Shown: positions 9,729 to 18,316, counted from the first letter of the stretch. The stretch is DNA of 44,039 bases from Anaerotignum faecicola (GCF_003865035.1 NZ_BHVZ01000009.1:1-44039); one strand, 5' to 3'. Made by a program: numbers and translations. The notes: generated from the letters alone by a model not told the origin.

Positions 9729-9757
9729 TTTACTTTCGTTAACCGATGTGCTAGTAT
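9729..9757 (+). promoter_or_regulatory. Promoter of the aromatic amino acid operon
   Basis: TTTACT (9729-9734, 4 of 6) and TAGTAT (9752-9757, 5 of 6) are 17 bases apart. The expected start near 9764 leaves about 40 bases before the leader peptide. The stretch 9606-9728 before it is A/T-rich and shows no gene. Confidence 0.7.
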
Positions 9758-9803
9758 GATTAAAACTAAATCACCAAGCAAAAAAAGAAAGAGGATGCAA
9801 ATC

Positions 9804-9872
9804 ATGAAACAGAATCAGATTTTCGCAACTGCATACTTTTACTTTTACCGTGTTTTCAGAGATTCAAAGTGA
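9804..9872 (+). CDS. Phe/Tyr-rich leader peptide of the aroF operon
   Basis: A 22-codon frame follows the site AAAGAGG. It begins MKQNQIFATAYFYFYRVF and holds four Phe and three Tyr, five of them consecutive at residues 11-15 (YFYFY). This is the hallmark of a ribosome-mediated attenuation leader, like the pheA and pheST leaders of Escherichia coli. The stop codon overlaps a segment (9870-9882) able to pair with the terminator's upstream arm and loop. Shortage of charged tRNA-Phe or tRNA-Tyr would stall the ribosome in the YFYFY block and allow read-through. The peptide itself need have no function. Confidence 0.85.
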   Translation: MKQNQIFATAYFYFYRVFRDSK

Positions 9873-9964
9873 ATTTTACTGTTAAGGAAAGACGGTTTGT
9901 TTTGATGGTTTTTTCTTATTGAAAGCATAGGAGCTTCGCAGTGAAATTCGCTGCGAAGCTTTTT
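9870..9964 (+). terminator. Attenuator: terminator with competing antiterminator stem
   Basis: The terminator is AGCTTCGCAG (9932-9941) paired perfectly with CTGCGAAGCT (9951-9960), then a T-rich run. The competing stem is 9870-9882 paired with 9938-9950, 13 continuous base pairs including three G-U. It takes four bases of the terminator's left arm and all of its loop. A ribosome finishing the leader peptide would cover 9870-9882 and let the terminator form. One stalled at the Tyr/Phe codons (9834-9848) would leave it free. The pairings are seen directly; the mechanism is inferred by analogy with the trp and phe attenuators. Confidence 0.8.
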
Positions 9965-10057
9965 CTTTTATATGAGAAAAGCGTGCAGCACAAAAAAGCT
10001 TGTGAAGCAGGAACAAAAGAAAACAAGACAAAAGGATTTTTTAAGGAGGAGAAAATT

Positions 10058-11074
10058 ATGGTAGTAGTATTGAAACCCGACACAAAGGAAGAACAGATTG
10101 AAAACCTGAAGGTATGGCTTAGCAGCATGGGCATCAGCACCCATATTTCCCGTGGTGTGAATCATACCATCGTTGGTCTGGTTGGCGATACCTCTGTGGT
10201 AGATATGGATCTGGTCAGAGCGTTGGATATCGTTGAAAATGTGCAGCGTATTCAGGAGCCCTTCAAAAATGCAAACCGTAAATTCCATAATGCAGATCAG
10301 GTAGTTGATATTGCAGGCGTAAAAATCGGTGGCGGCAATTTCCAGATTATCGCAGGCCCTTGCTCCGTTGAAAGCGAAGCACAGGTTTGTGAAATCGCAG
10401 AAAGAGTCAAAGCGGCAGGTGCAGGTCTGCTGCGTGGCGGCGCATTCAAGCCCAGAACCTCCCCTTACGCATTCCAGGGTCTGAAGGGCGATGGTCTGAA
10501 GCTGCTGGTAGAAGCAAAGCAGCTGACAGGTCTGCCTATCGTTTCTGAAATCATGAATGCGGTACATATCCCCATGTTTGAAGAATCCGTTGACCTTGTG
10601 CAGGTTGGCGCAAGAAATATGCAGAACTTCGAGCTGCTGAAGGAGGTCGGCAAGATGTCCAAGCCTATCCTGCTGAAAAGAGGTCTTGCAAATACGATTG
10701 ATGAGCTTCTGATGAGCGCAGAATACATCATGGCAAGCGGCAACGAAAACGTAATCCTTTGCGAAAGAGGGATTCGTACCTTTGAAACCAGAACAAGAAA
10801 TACACTGGACCTGAGTGCCGTTCCTGTTTTGAAAAAGCTGACCCATTTGCCTATCGTGGTTGACCCCAGCCATGCAATGGGCTATGCACATCTTGTAAAG
10901 CCCATGGCAATGGCAGCAACCGTAGCGGGCGCAGACGGCTTGATGATTGAGGTACACAATAACCCTGCAAAGGCACTGTGCGACGGCCCGCAGTCCCTGA
11001 CACCCGATCAGTTCGATGATGTTGCAAAGCAGGTATTCCAGCTGAGACCCTTCGCCTGCAAATACGATTACTAA
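10058..11074 (+). CDS. aroF: 3-deoxy-7-phosphoheptulonate (DAHP) synthase, type I-beta
   Basis: This enzyme condenses phosphoenolpyruvate and erythrose 4-phosphate, the first step of the shikimate pathway. The start is ATG 10058, 7 bases after AAGGAGGA; the open frame extends further upstream, but through the attenuator. The 338-residue product has an N-terminal ferredoxin-like regulatory domain (residues 1-70), often the site of Phe/Tyr feedback in this subtype. A TIM barrel follows with IIAGPCSVES, RGGAFKPRTSPYAFQG, LLKRG and VVDPSHAMG motifs. It is the first gene of an eight-gene aromatic operon controlled by the leader peptide upstream. Confidence 0.97.
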   Translation: MVVVLKPDTKEEQIENLKVWLSSMGISTHISRGVNHTIVGLVGDTSVVDMDLVRALDIVENVQRIQEPFKNANRKFHNADQVVDIAGVKIGGGNFQIIAGPCSVESEAQVCEIAERVKAAGAGLLRGGAFKPRTSPYAFQGLKGDGLKLLVEAKQLTGLPIVSEIMNAVHIPMFEESVDLVQVGARNMQNFELLKEVGKMSKPILLKRGLANTIDELLMSAEYIMASGNENVILCERGIRTFETRTRNTLDLSAVPVLKKLTHLPIVVDPSHAMGYAHLVKPMAMAATVAGADGLMIEVHNNPAKALCDGPQSLTPDQFDDVAKQVFQLRPFACKYDY

Positions 11075-11103
11075 TCAAGCGGTAGGAAAAGAGGGTGAAT
11101 GAT

Positions 11104-11952
11104 ATGAAGGTTGGCGTAGTTGGTCTTGGGCTGATTGGCGGCTCTATGGCAAAGGCAGTAAAGAAAAAAACAGAGCATACGGTGCTTGGATGGGATGTCT
11201 CCGAAACCATTCGCTACAGTGCATTGCTGATGGAGGCGGTGCATGGCTTTATGGAGGACGGCAACCCCAAGGATTGCGATTTGATTCTGCTGGGGCTGTA
11301 TCCTCAGCTGACGATAGAGTATATTAAGGCACACGCAAAGGATTTCAAGAAGGGCGCGGTTGTGGTCGATTGCGCCGGTGTAAAAAGAGTGGTCTGCGAG
11401 CAGGTGCAGGCGGTAGCGGAAGAAAACGGCTTTACCTTCGTGGGGGCGCACCCTATGGCAGGCGTGGAACGCTCCGGCTTTACCTATTCCACAGCAGATA
11501 TGTTCAACGGCGCAACTTTGGTTGTAACGCCGTATAAGGGAACAGACCTCGGTTTGATGAATGCACTGAGCATGTTTTTCAAAAAGCTGGGCTTCGCAAG
11601 ATTGAAATTTACCACGACAGAGGAGCATGATGCAATGATTGCATATACCTCTCAGCTGGCACATGTGGTTTCCAGTGCGTATGTCAAGGGTGCATTGTCC
11701 GATAATTTCAAGGACTTTTCCGGCGGCAGCTTTCAGGACATGACCCGTGTGGCGCGCTTGAATGAAAATATGTGGACGGAGCTGTTTCTGGATAACGGCG
11801 ATAACCTTGCCAATGAGATTGACAGCCTGATAGCACGCATGCAGGCATACAGCACCGCGATTAAGGCGAAGGATGCGGATACCCTGTGTGAGCTGCTCAG
11901 AGAGGGCAGAGAAAAATGTATCGCCATTGATGAAATCAAGGACTTTGATTAA
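11104..11952 (+). CDS. tyrA: Prephenate dehydrogenase
   Basis: TyrA oxidatively decarboxylates prephenate to 4-hydroxyphenylpyruvate, the tyrosine branch. The N-terminal Rossmann motif VGVVGLGLIGGS binds NAD(P). The core has GAHPMAGVERSGF near residue 118 and a helical C-terminal dimer domain with HDAMIAYTSQLAHV near 180. With ATG 11104 as start the product is 282 residues and the site GAGGGTG is spaced 6 bases; GTG 11095 is an alternative adding three residues. It lacks a fused chorismate mutase or C-terminal ACT domain. The chorismate mutase is supplied by the PheA fusion in the same operon. Confidence 0.95.
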   Translation: MKVGVVGLGLIGGSMAKAVKKKTEHTVLGWDVSETIRYSALLMEAVHGFMEDGNPKDCDLILLGLYPQLTIEYIKAHAKDFKKGAVVVDCAGVKRVVCEQVQAVAEENGFTFVGAHPMAGVERSGFTYSTADMFNGATLVVTPYKGTDLGLMNALSMFFKKLGFARLKFTTTEEHDAMIAYTSQLAHVVSSAYVKGALSDNFKDFSGGSFQDMTRVARLNENMWTELFLDNGDNLANEIDSLIARMQAYSTAIKAKDADTLCELLREGREKCIAIDEIKDFD

Positions 11953-11967
11953 GGTTGTGAAAATAGT

Positions 11968-13023
11968 ATGAGAAAAGTGATTGTCAGTGCGTCTACGGAA
12001 TATGCGGTTCTGATTGGACGGGGACTGCTTGCACAGCTTGGGACGGAGGTTGCCAAACGCATCCGCCCCTGCAAGGCGGCAGTTATCACAGATACAACAG
12101 TAGAAAAGCTTTATGCGGAGCAGGCGGAGCAATCCTTAGCGGCGGCAGGGTTCACCACCTGCCGCTTTTCCTACCCTGCCGGGGAGGGCTCCAAGCATAT
12201 CGGCACATTGAGCGATATGCTGGAATTTCTGGCAGAGCAGGAAATCACCCGACAGGATATCATTATTGCGCTGGGCGGCGGTGTTGCAGGTGATATGGCA
12301 GGCTTCGCGGCGGCGGTTTATCAGAGAGGAATTCGCTTTGTGCAGGTGCCGACCACATTTCTGGCGGCGGTGGATTCCTCTGTCGGCGGCAAAACAGCCA
12401 TTGACCTTAGGGCAGGCAAAAATATGGCAGGCGCGTTTTATCAGCCGCAGCTGGTGCTCTGCGATGTGGATACCTTAGATACCCTGCCTGAAGAAATTTT
12501 CGCGGACGGCATTGCCGAAACGCTGAAATACGGCGTAATCGGGGATGCGAAGCTGTTTGCGGAAACGGCATCGGGTGATTTTAGGGAAAAGCTGGAGGAA
12601 ATCATTGAAACCTGCGTAAAAATGAAACGGGATATCGTCAATGAGGATGAATTCGATACAGGTCTGCGGCAGCTGCTGAATCTGGGGCATACCTTGGGAC
12701 ATTCCATTGAAAAGAACAGCAATTTCACCCTTTCGCATGGGCATGCTGTAGCCATCGGGATGCATCTGATTGCGAAGGTAGCGGAGCGGCGCGGTCTTGC
12801 GGAAAAAGGGCTTGCGGAAACCATCCGACAGGCACTTCTGCACAACAACCTGCCTACTTCCACTTCCTATACGGCGGAGGAAATTGCGGCAGGTGTATTA
12901 AAGGATAAAAAACGCAGAGGCGGCGAAATCAGCTTTGTCCTCCCGACGAAAATCGGGCATTGCGAAATCGTGAAAATCCCGACGGAGGAAGTGTTGGATT
13001 TAGTCAGAACGGCATTGGCGTAA
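11968..13023 (+). CDS. aroB: 3-dehydroquinate synthase
   Basis: AroB cyclises DAHP to 3-dehydroquinate with NAD and a divalent metal. The 351-residue product has the NAD-binding ALGGGVAGDMAGFAAA and the signature QVPTTFLAAVDSSVGGKTAID. The metal ligands are in DGIAETLKYGVI (Glu), LGHTLGHSIE (His) and LSHGHAVAIGM (His). The start lies 15 bases after tyrA with a weak ribosome site, suggesting translational coupling. Confidence 0.97.
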   Translation: MRKVIVSASTEYAVLIGRGLLAQLGTEVAKRIRPCKAAVITDTTVEKLYAEQAEQSLAAAGFTTCRFSYPAGEGSKHIGTLSDMLEFLAEQEITRQDIIIALGGGVAGDMAGFAAAVYQRGIRFVQVPTTFLAAVDSSVGGKTAIDLRAGKNMAGAFYQPQLVLCDVDTLDTLPEEIFADGIAETLKYGVIGDAKLFAETASGDFREKLEEIIETCVKMKRDIVNEDEFDTGLRQLLNLGHTLGHSIEKNSNFTLSHGHAVAIGMHLIAKVAERRGLAEKGLAETIRQALLHNNLPTSTSYTAEEIAAGVLKDKKRRGGEISFVLPTKIGHCEIVKIPTEEVLDLVRTALA

Positions 13024-13035
13024 AGGCGGTATGAT

Positions 13036-14361
13036 ATGAATATAAAAATTGAGAAAACTCCATTAAAACAGGGGCAGGTGCGTATCATTTCCTCGAAATC
13101 CGATGGGCACCGCTCGCTGATTGCGGCGGCATTGGCAGAGGAGGAAAGCGTGCTGTTCGTGGATGGCTGGTCTGAGGATATGGAAGCGACGGCGCGCTGT
13201 CTGCAAAGCCTTGGTGCGGAAATTGAGCGCGAACCCTCGGGCATTTATGTGATGCCGATTGGGTGTCCACTCCCCTGTCCAGTGGACAGGATTGGACAGG
13301 CAAATGGACAGGGCATTGGACAGGCAGATGGACAGCTTTGTACCCTCGACTGCGGCGAAAGCGGTTCCACCCTCCGTTTTCTGCTCCCGATTGCGGGCGC
13401 ATTGGGAAAGCATTGCCGCTTCGAAGGCAAGGGGAGACTCCCCGAACGCCCGATTGGCGTTTTGCTGGATGAGATGGCAAGGCATGGCTGCAAGGCAGAC
13501 GGCGACCACCTTCCTGTTACATTGGAAGGCAAGCTAACCGCCGGCGTATATACCCTGCCGGGGAATGTCAGCTCCCAGTTTATCACAGGGCTGCTGTTTG
13601 CGCTGCCGTTATTGGAGGGCGAAAGCGAAATTCGCCTGACAACAAAAATCGAATCTAAGGGCTATATTGATATGACGCTGAAAACGCTGAAGACCTTCGG
13701 GATTACGGTAACGGAAGCCGAAAGCGGCTGGAGCATCCCCGGCGGGCAGAAATACCATGGCCCGCGGATGCGCTATGCAGAGGGGGATTGGAGCAATGCG
13801 GCGTTCTGGCTCGTTGCAGGCGCGATTGGCGGCAGCATCGGTTGTCAGGGGCTGGATATGGAATCTCCCCAAGGGGATCGGGCGATTGCCGCTCTTTTGG
13901 AGGAATTTGGCGCGGAAACGAAGGTTGCGCTGAACCAGATTACGGCAACCCATAAGGAAATGAAGGGCATCCGTATTGATGCGTCCCAAATTCCCGATTT
14001 GGTGCCGATTCTTTGTGTAGCGGCGGCTGCGGCAGAGGGCAAAACCGAAATTTACAACGCAGGTAGACTGCGGATGAAGGAAAGCGACCGATTGGCTGTG
14101 ATGGCGGAATGTATGCAGAAAATCGGCGTGGAGGTGGAGGAAAGACCTGACAGCATCATCATTACAGGCGGCTGTAATCCACCTGAGGGGGAAATCGTGA
14201 TAGATTCCCATAATGATCACCGTATCGTGATGGCAATGGCGATTGCGGCGGTGAGCCTTGGCGTAGAGCTGACGATTCTGGGTGCAGAGGCGGTCAATAA
14301 ATCTTATCCGTCCTTCTTTATAGAGCTGGCGAAGCTGGGAGGTGTGACAAATGTCCTCTAG
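13036..14361 (+). CDS. aroA: 3-phosphoshikimate 1-carboxyvinyltransferase (EPSP synthase) with a repeat-encoded insertion
   Basis: AroA joins phosphoenolpyruvate to shikimate 3-phosphate. Family motifs are present: KSDGHRSLIAAALAE at the N-terminus, CGESGSTLRFLLPIAG from residue 106, the RLRMKESDRLAVMAE segment, and the DHRIVMAMAIAAVSLG segment near the end. At 441 residues it is slightly long. Residues about 76-101 contain a low-complexity insert with four Gly-Gln pairs four residues apart, encoded by 12-base repeats of TGGACAG (13283-13335), just before the CGESGSTLR loop. The last 11 bases overlap aroC. A shikimate kinase (aroK) and shikimate dehydrogenase (aroE) are not in this operon. 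Confidence 0.96.
   Translation: MNIKIEKTPLKQGQVRIISSKSDGHRSLIAAALAEEESVLFVDGWSEDMEATARCLQSLGAEIEREPSGIYVMPIGCPLPCPVDRIGQANGQGIGQADGQLCTLDCGESGSTLRFLLPIAGALGKHCRFEGKGRLPERPIGVLLDEMARHGCKADGDHLPVTLEGKLTAGVYTLPGNVSSQFITGLLFALPLLEGESEIRLTTKIESKGYIDMTLKTLKTFGITVTEAESGWSIPGGQKYHGPRMRYAEGDWSNAAFWLVAGAIGGSIGCQGLDMESPQGDRAIAALLEEFGAETKVALNQITATHKEMKGIRIDASQIPDLVPILCVAAAAAEGKTEIYNAGRLRMKESDRLAVMAECMQKIGVEVEERPDSIIITGGCNPPEGEIVIDSHNDHRIVMAMAIAAVSLGVELTILGAEAVNKSYPSFFIELAKLGGVTNVL
13283..13335 (+). repeat. Short tandem repeat inside aroA
   Basis: TGGACAG occurs five times, starting at 13283, 13293, 13305, 13317 and 13329; the last four are exactly 12 bases apart. The first copy is also the right half of a near-palindrome, CCTGTCCA-G-TGGACAGG (13274-13290). 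The 12-base period keeps the reading frame, so copy-number change would add or remove four residues at a time (pattern G-Q-x-x). Confidence 0.9.
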
Positions 14362-15439
14362 TTTTGGAGAAAAAGTAAAAATTATGATTTTCGGGCAGTC
14401 TCATTCCGAGGCAATCGGCGTGGTGATTGACGGCTTGCCTGTGGGGGAGGAAATTGATTTAGAGGCGGTGCGGAAATTCATGGAGCGCCGCGCTCCCGGC
14501 AGAAATGCCTATTCTACACCCCGTAAGGAGGCAGACCTGCCCCGTGTGGTATCGGGCTTATTTGAAGGGAAAACCTGCGGCGCACCGATTTGTGCCGTGA
14601 TTGAAAACACAAATACACGCTCGAAGGATTATGATAAATTGAAGGATTTGCCCAGACCGGGGCATGCGGATTTTACGGCGTGGGTGAAATATAAGGGAGC
14701 GAATGACCATCGCGGCGGCGGTCATTTCTCCGGCAGGCTGACCGCACCGCTTTGCTTTGCGGGCGCAGTCTGCATGCAGATTTTGGAAAGAAGGGGCATC
14801 CATATCGGTGCGCATATTCTTTCTATCAAGGGCGTGCAGGATACCCCCTTTGATGCGGTGGCTGTGGATGCAGATACCTTGAAGGCTGTCACGGAAAAGG
14901 TCTTCCCTGTGCAGAATGACGCGGCAGGGGAGGAAATGCAGGCGACGATTGCGGCGGCAAAGGAAAACGCCGATTCTGTCGGCGGTGTGATTGAATGTGC
15001 GGTGGTAGGTCTGCCTGTCGGCGTGGGCGAGCCTATGTTTGACGGACTGGAAAGCAGACTGGCGGCGGCGATTTATGCCATTCCTGCCGTAAAGGGCGTG
15101 GAATTTGGCGAGGGCTTTGGTGTAGCGGCGCTGTTTGGTTCGGAAAATAATGACAATTTCACATATCAGGCGGATGGTACGGTTCGGACAACAACGAACC
15201 ATCACGGCGGCTCTCTGGGTGGCATTTCAAGCGGCATGCCCCTTGTGCTGCGTGCGGCATTTAAGCCGACCCCCTCGATTGGGCAGACGCAGGATACCAT
15301 CAGCATCAGCAAAGGAGAAAACGACACACTTGCCATTGTAGGCAGACATGATCCCTGTATTGTGCCGCGTGCGGTGCCTTGCGTGGAGGCGGCAGCGGCG
15401 GTTGCGCTTCTGGATCTGATTTGCAGGATGGAGCAGTGA
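14351..15439 (+). CDS. aroC: Chorismate synthase
   Basis: AroC eliminates phosphate from EPSP to give chorismate, using reduced FMN. The 362-residue product carries the signatures GQSHSEAIGVVIDGLPVG (residues 14-31), RRAPGRNAYSTPRKEAD, HRGGGHFSGRLTAPLCFAGA and the C-terminal RHDPCIVPRAVPCVEAAAAV. The start is ATG 14351 with GGGAGGTG 6 bases upstream, inside the end of aroA, an 11-base overlap that implies coupling. Confidence 0.97.
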   Translation: MSSSFGEKVKIMIFGQSHSEAIGVVIDGLPVGEEIDLEAVRKFMERRAPGRNAYSTPRKEADLPRVVSGLFEGKTCGAPICAVIENTNTRSKDYDKLKDLPRPGHADFTAWVKYKGANDHRGGGHFSGRLTAPLCFAGAVCMQILERRGIHIGAHILSIKGVQDTPFDAVAVDADTLKAVTEKVFPVQNDAAGEEMQATIAAAKENADSVGGVIECAVVGLPVGVGEPMFDGLESRLAAAIYAIPAVKGVEFGEGFGVAALFGSENNDNFTYQADGTVRTTTNHHGGSLGGISSGMPLVLRAAFKPTPSIGQTQDTISISKGENDTLAIVGRHDPCIVPRAVPCVEAAAAVALLDLICRMEQ

Positions 15440-15457
15440 GAAAGGTGGGAAAATACA

Positions 15458-16597
15458 ATGGATTTGAATGCAGTGAGAGAACGCATCAATGCGATTGATG
15501 ACCAGATTGTAGATTTATTCGTGGAGCGCATGAAGGCTTCTGCGGATGTTGCCAGCGCAAAGGCGGAAAAGAATCTGCCCGTTCTGGATTTACGCAGAGA
15601 GCAGGCAGTTCTGGAAAAGGTAATGGAGCGTGGCGGCGAGGAATTTGAAATTTATATCAATAAGCTGTATCAGACAATTTTCGATATCAGCAAGAGCTAT
15701 CAGGCAGGGCTTCTGACAAAGGAAACAGCGCTTTCCGAAGAAATTCTGAAAAACATTGCAGACCCTCACATGGAATTTCCCAGAAAGGCTGTTGTTGCCT
15801 GTCAGGGCGTGGAGGGCTCCTATGCGGCAAGAGCATGCGACAGATTGTTTGCATTGCCCAGCAAGATGTATTTCAGCAACTTCGAGAGTGTATTCAATGC
15901 GGTGGAATCCGGTCTATGCAGATATGGCGTGCTGCCCATCGAAAACAGCTCCGCAGGCTCTGTAACAGAGGTTTATGATTTGATGGTGCGCCATAAATTC
16001 TATATCGTAAAGAGCATTAAGCTGCACATCAGCCATGCGCTTCTGGCAAAGCCCGGTGTGAAGCTGGAGGATGTGAAGGAGGTTGTTTCTCATACACAGG
16101 CATTGCAGCAGTGCAGCAATTTTCTGAAGGCGAACCCCAACATCAAGGTAACGATTTTTGAAAATACGGCAACCGCAGCGAAATATGTTGCGGAAAGCGG
16201 CAGAACAGACCTTGCGGCGCTTTCCTCCACGGACTGCGCGAAGCTGTATGGACTGCATGTTTTGCAGGATGGCGTGCAGAATAACGAAAACAACTATACC
16301 AGATTTATCTGCATTGCAAAGAACATGGAAATTTATGCAGGCTCCAACCGTATCAGTCTGATGCTTTCTCTGGACCACAGACCCGGTTCTCTGCATGAAA
16401 TGATTGGGAAATTTGCCTGCCGCGGCATCAACCTGTGCAAGCTGGAAAGCCGCCCGATTCCGGGGAAGGATTTCGAATTCCGTTTCTATTTCGATTTGGA
16501 CGGCTCTGTTTTCTCTCCCGAAACCATGACGGTGCTGAAGGATATTGAGCAGGCGGCAGAAAGCCTGTCCTTCTTAGGCTGCTACTCCGAGGTGTAA
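15458..16597 (+). CDS. pheA: Bifunctional chorismate mutase / prephenate dehydratase
   Basis: The 379-residue product has three parts. An AroQ-type chorismate mutase spans about residues 1-85 (LNAVRERINAIDDQIVDLFVERM, LDLRREQAVLEKV). A prephenate dehydratase domain spans about 108-285 (CQGVEGSYAARAC, VLPIENSSAGSVTEVYDLM, NNYTRFICI). A C-terminal ACT domain spans about 295-375 (LDHRPGSLHEMI, KLESRP), which in relatives binds phenylalanine for feedback. It makes prephenate for TyrA and phenylpyruvate for phenylalanine. The start has AAAGGTGGG 9 bases upstream. Confidence 0.96.
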   Translation: MDLNAVRERINAIDDQIVDLFVERMKASADVASAKAEKNLPVLDLRREQAVLEKVMERGGEEFEIYINKLYQTIFDISKSYQAGLLTKETALSEEILKNIADPHMEFPRKAVVACQGVEGSYAARACDRLFALPSKMYFSNFESVFNAVESGLCRYGVLPIENSSAGSVTEVYDLMVRHKFYIVKSIKLHISHALLAKPGVKLEDVKEVVSHTQALQQCSNFLKANPNIKVTIFENTATAAKYVAESGRTDLAALSSTDCAKLYGLHVLQDGVQNNENNYTRFICIAKNMEIYAGSNRISLMLSLDHRPGSLHEMIGKFACRGINLCKLESRPIPGKDFEFRFYFDLDGSVFSPETMTVLKDIEQAAESLSFLGCYSEV

Positions 16598-16601
16598 GCG
16601 T

Positions 16602-17036
16602 ATGAAGATTTTAGTGATTAACGGCCCGAATATCAATATGCTTGGGATTCGGGAAAAAAATATTTACGGTGCCGAGACCTACGAGGATTTGAAGGCACTT
16701 CTGGAGAAAACCTTTGCCGAAAAGGGCGTGGAGGGCGAAATTTACCAATCCAACCATGAGGGGGATTTGGTAGACCGCATCCAGCAGGCATATTTTGACG
16801 GCACAGAGGGAATTGTGATTAACCCTGCGGCGTATACGCATACGAGCGTTGCCATTCTGGACGCGCTGAAGGCAGTTCGCCTGCCTGCGGTGGAGGTGCA
16901 TATTTCCGATGTGAAGGAAAGAGAGGATTTTCGCCAGATTTCCTATGCAGGGAAGGCTTGCGTGAAAACCATCATGGGCAGAGGTCTCAAGGGCTATGTG
17001 GATGCCATTGCTTTCCTTGTGGAAAACAAGGTGTAA
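16602..17036 (+). CDS. aroQ: 3-dehydroquinate dehydratase, type II
   Basis: This dodecameric enzyme removes water from 3-dehydroquinate to give 3-dehydroshikimate. The 144-residue length is typical. Motifs are VINGPNINMLGIRE near the N-terminus, the catalytic Tyr22 in IYG, YQSNHEGDLVDRI, INPAAYTHTSVAI and VEVHISDVKERE with the catalytic His. It follows pheA by 4 bases. Confidence 0.97.
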   Translation: MKILVINGPNINMLGIREKNIYGAETYEDLKALLEKTFAEKGVEGEIYQSNHEGDLVDRIQQAYFDGTEGIVINPAAYTHTSVAILDALKAVRLPAVEVHISDVKEREDFRQISYAGKACVKTIMGRGLKGYVDAIAFLVENKV

Positions 17037-17079
17037 GCGGAAAAAATACAAAAGAAAAAAGGAAAGAAGGTGACAGCCA

Positions 17080-18270
17080 ATGATTTCCGAAAAGATGTCT
17101 AAGCTGTTGGAGAGAAGCGCTGCCATGAGCAGCATGTATACAGAAAGTGCAAGATTAAAGGAAAAATACGGCGCGGAAAACGTGTATGACTTCGGGATGG
17201 GCAATCCCAACCTGCCTGCGCCCGACAGTATTCGGGAAACGAGTATCCGCGTTTTGCAGGAAACCGACCCTTGGTATCTGCATCATTATATGCCGAATAA
17301 CGGCTTTCCGGAGGCAAGGGAGAAGATTGCCGCAAGCCTGAACCGCCGCTTTGGGGAGCATTTTGATGCGAACAACATCATGATGTGTACCGGTGCGGCA
17401 GGGGGCTTGAACTGCCTGCTGAAGGTGCTGATGGACCCCGGACAGGAGATTCTGACCTTTGCGCCCTATTTCGGGGAATATGACAGATATGCGGACAACG
17501 TAGGCTGTACGCTGACGACAGTGCCGCCGAATATTCCCACCTTTCAGCCCGACCCTGCGGCATTGGAAAAATGCGTGACGGAAAAGACGAGAGCCGTTTT
17601 GATTGATAACCCCAACAACCCAACGGGTGTGGTGTATAATGAGGAGACGATTCGGGCGATTGCTGCGGTTCTGGCGAAAAAGGAGCAGGAATATGGGCAT
17701 GCGATTTATCTGATTTCGGATGAGCCGTATCGGGAATTGGTGTTTGACGGGGCAAGCGTGCCTTGGATTCCGAATGATTATAAAAACACAATCGTAGCCT
17801 ATTCCTTCTCGAAATCCCTTTCCCTGCCGGGCGACCGTATCGGCTATCTGGCACTGCGCAGTGAGGTGGAGGATTTTGAGAATATCGTTGCGGCTGTTGC
17901 AGTTGCAACACGCATTACGGGCTTTATCAATGCCTCCGGCTTGCAGCAGCTGGTTTGTGCCAAATGTTGTGATGAAACGGTGGATATCAGCTTTTATGAT
18001 AAAAACAGAAAACGCCTGTATGACGCGCTGACGGCATACGGCTATGAAATGCCGAAGCCGGAGGGGGCGTTCTATCTGTTTATGAAAACGCCGACGGAAA
18101 ACGATTTGGAATTTGTGGAGAAAATCAAGGAGCATCGGATTTTGCTGACACCCGGCAGTGGGTTCGGCTGTCCCGGCTATGTGCGGATTGCGTACTGCGT
18201 TGCGCCGGAGACCATCGAAGGGGCGTTGCCCGGCTTCAAAGCCATGATGGAATATTATAAAAATAAATAA
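17080..18270 (+). CDS. Pyridoxal-phosphate aminotransferase, fold type I, probably aromatic
   Basis: A 396-residue class I/II aminotransferase. Visible are the small-domain FDFGMGNPNLP-like start (VYDFGMGNPNLPAPD), the conserved LIDNPNNPTGVVY segment, LISDEPYRELVFDG (Asp and Tyr that contact the cofactor) and SFSKSLSLPGDRIGYLAL with the lysine that forms the Schiff base. A C-terminal Arg is in GYVRIAYCV. Its place at the end of an operon that makes phenylpyruvate and hydroxyphenylpyruvate suggests it produces Phe and Tyr; aspartate or another substrate cannot be excluded. The start has GAAGGTGACAG upstream. Confidence 0.88.
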   Translation: MISEKMSKLLERSAAMSSMYTESARLKEKYGAENVYDFGMGNPNLPAPDSIRETSIRVLQETDPWYLHHYMPNNGFPEAREKIAASLNRRFGEHFDANNIMMCTGAAGGLNCLLKVLMDPGQEILTFAPYFGEYDRYADNVGCTLTTVPPNIPTFQPDPAALEKCVTEKTRAVLIDNPNNPTGVVYNEETIRAIAAVLAKKEQEYGHAIYLISDEPYRELVFDGASVPWIPNDYKNTIVAYSFSKSLSLPGDRIGYLALRSEVEDFENIVAAVAVATRITGFINASGLQQLVCAKCCDETVDISFYDKNRKRLYDALTAYGYEMPKPEGAFYLFMKTPTENDLEFVEKIKEHRILLTPGSGFGCPGYVRIAYCVAPETIEGALPGFKAMMEYYKNK

Positions 18271-18282
18271 ATACAAGCAGGA

Positions 18283-18316
18283 GAACTCGAAAACCCATTT
18301 TTCGGGTTCTTTTTTT
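18283..18316 (+). terminator. Terminator of the aromatic operon
   Basis: GAACTCG (18283-18289) pairs with CGGGTTC (18303-18309) with one G-T pair, followed by seven T. It lies 12 bases after the aminotransferase stop. Confidence 0.85.

Noticed and set aside
13283..13335. CRISPR-like or VNTR array
   Set aside because: Units are 7 bases with 3-5 base gaps inside the aroA coding frame; far too short for CRISPR, and the frame is intact.
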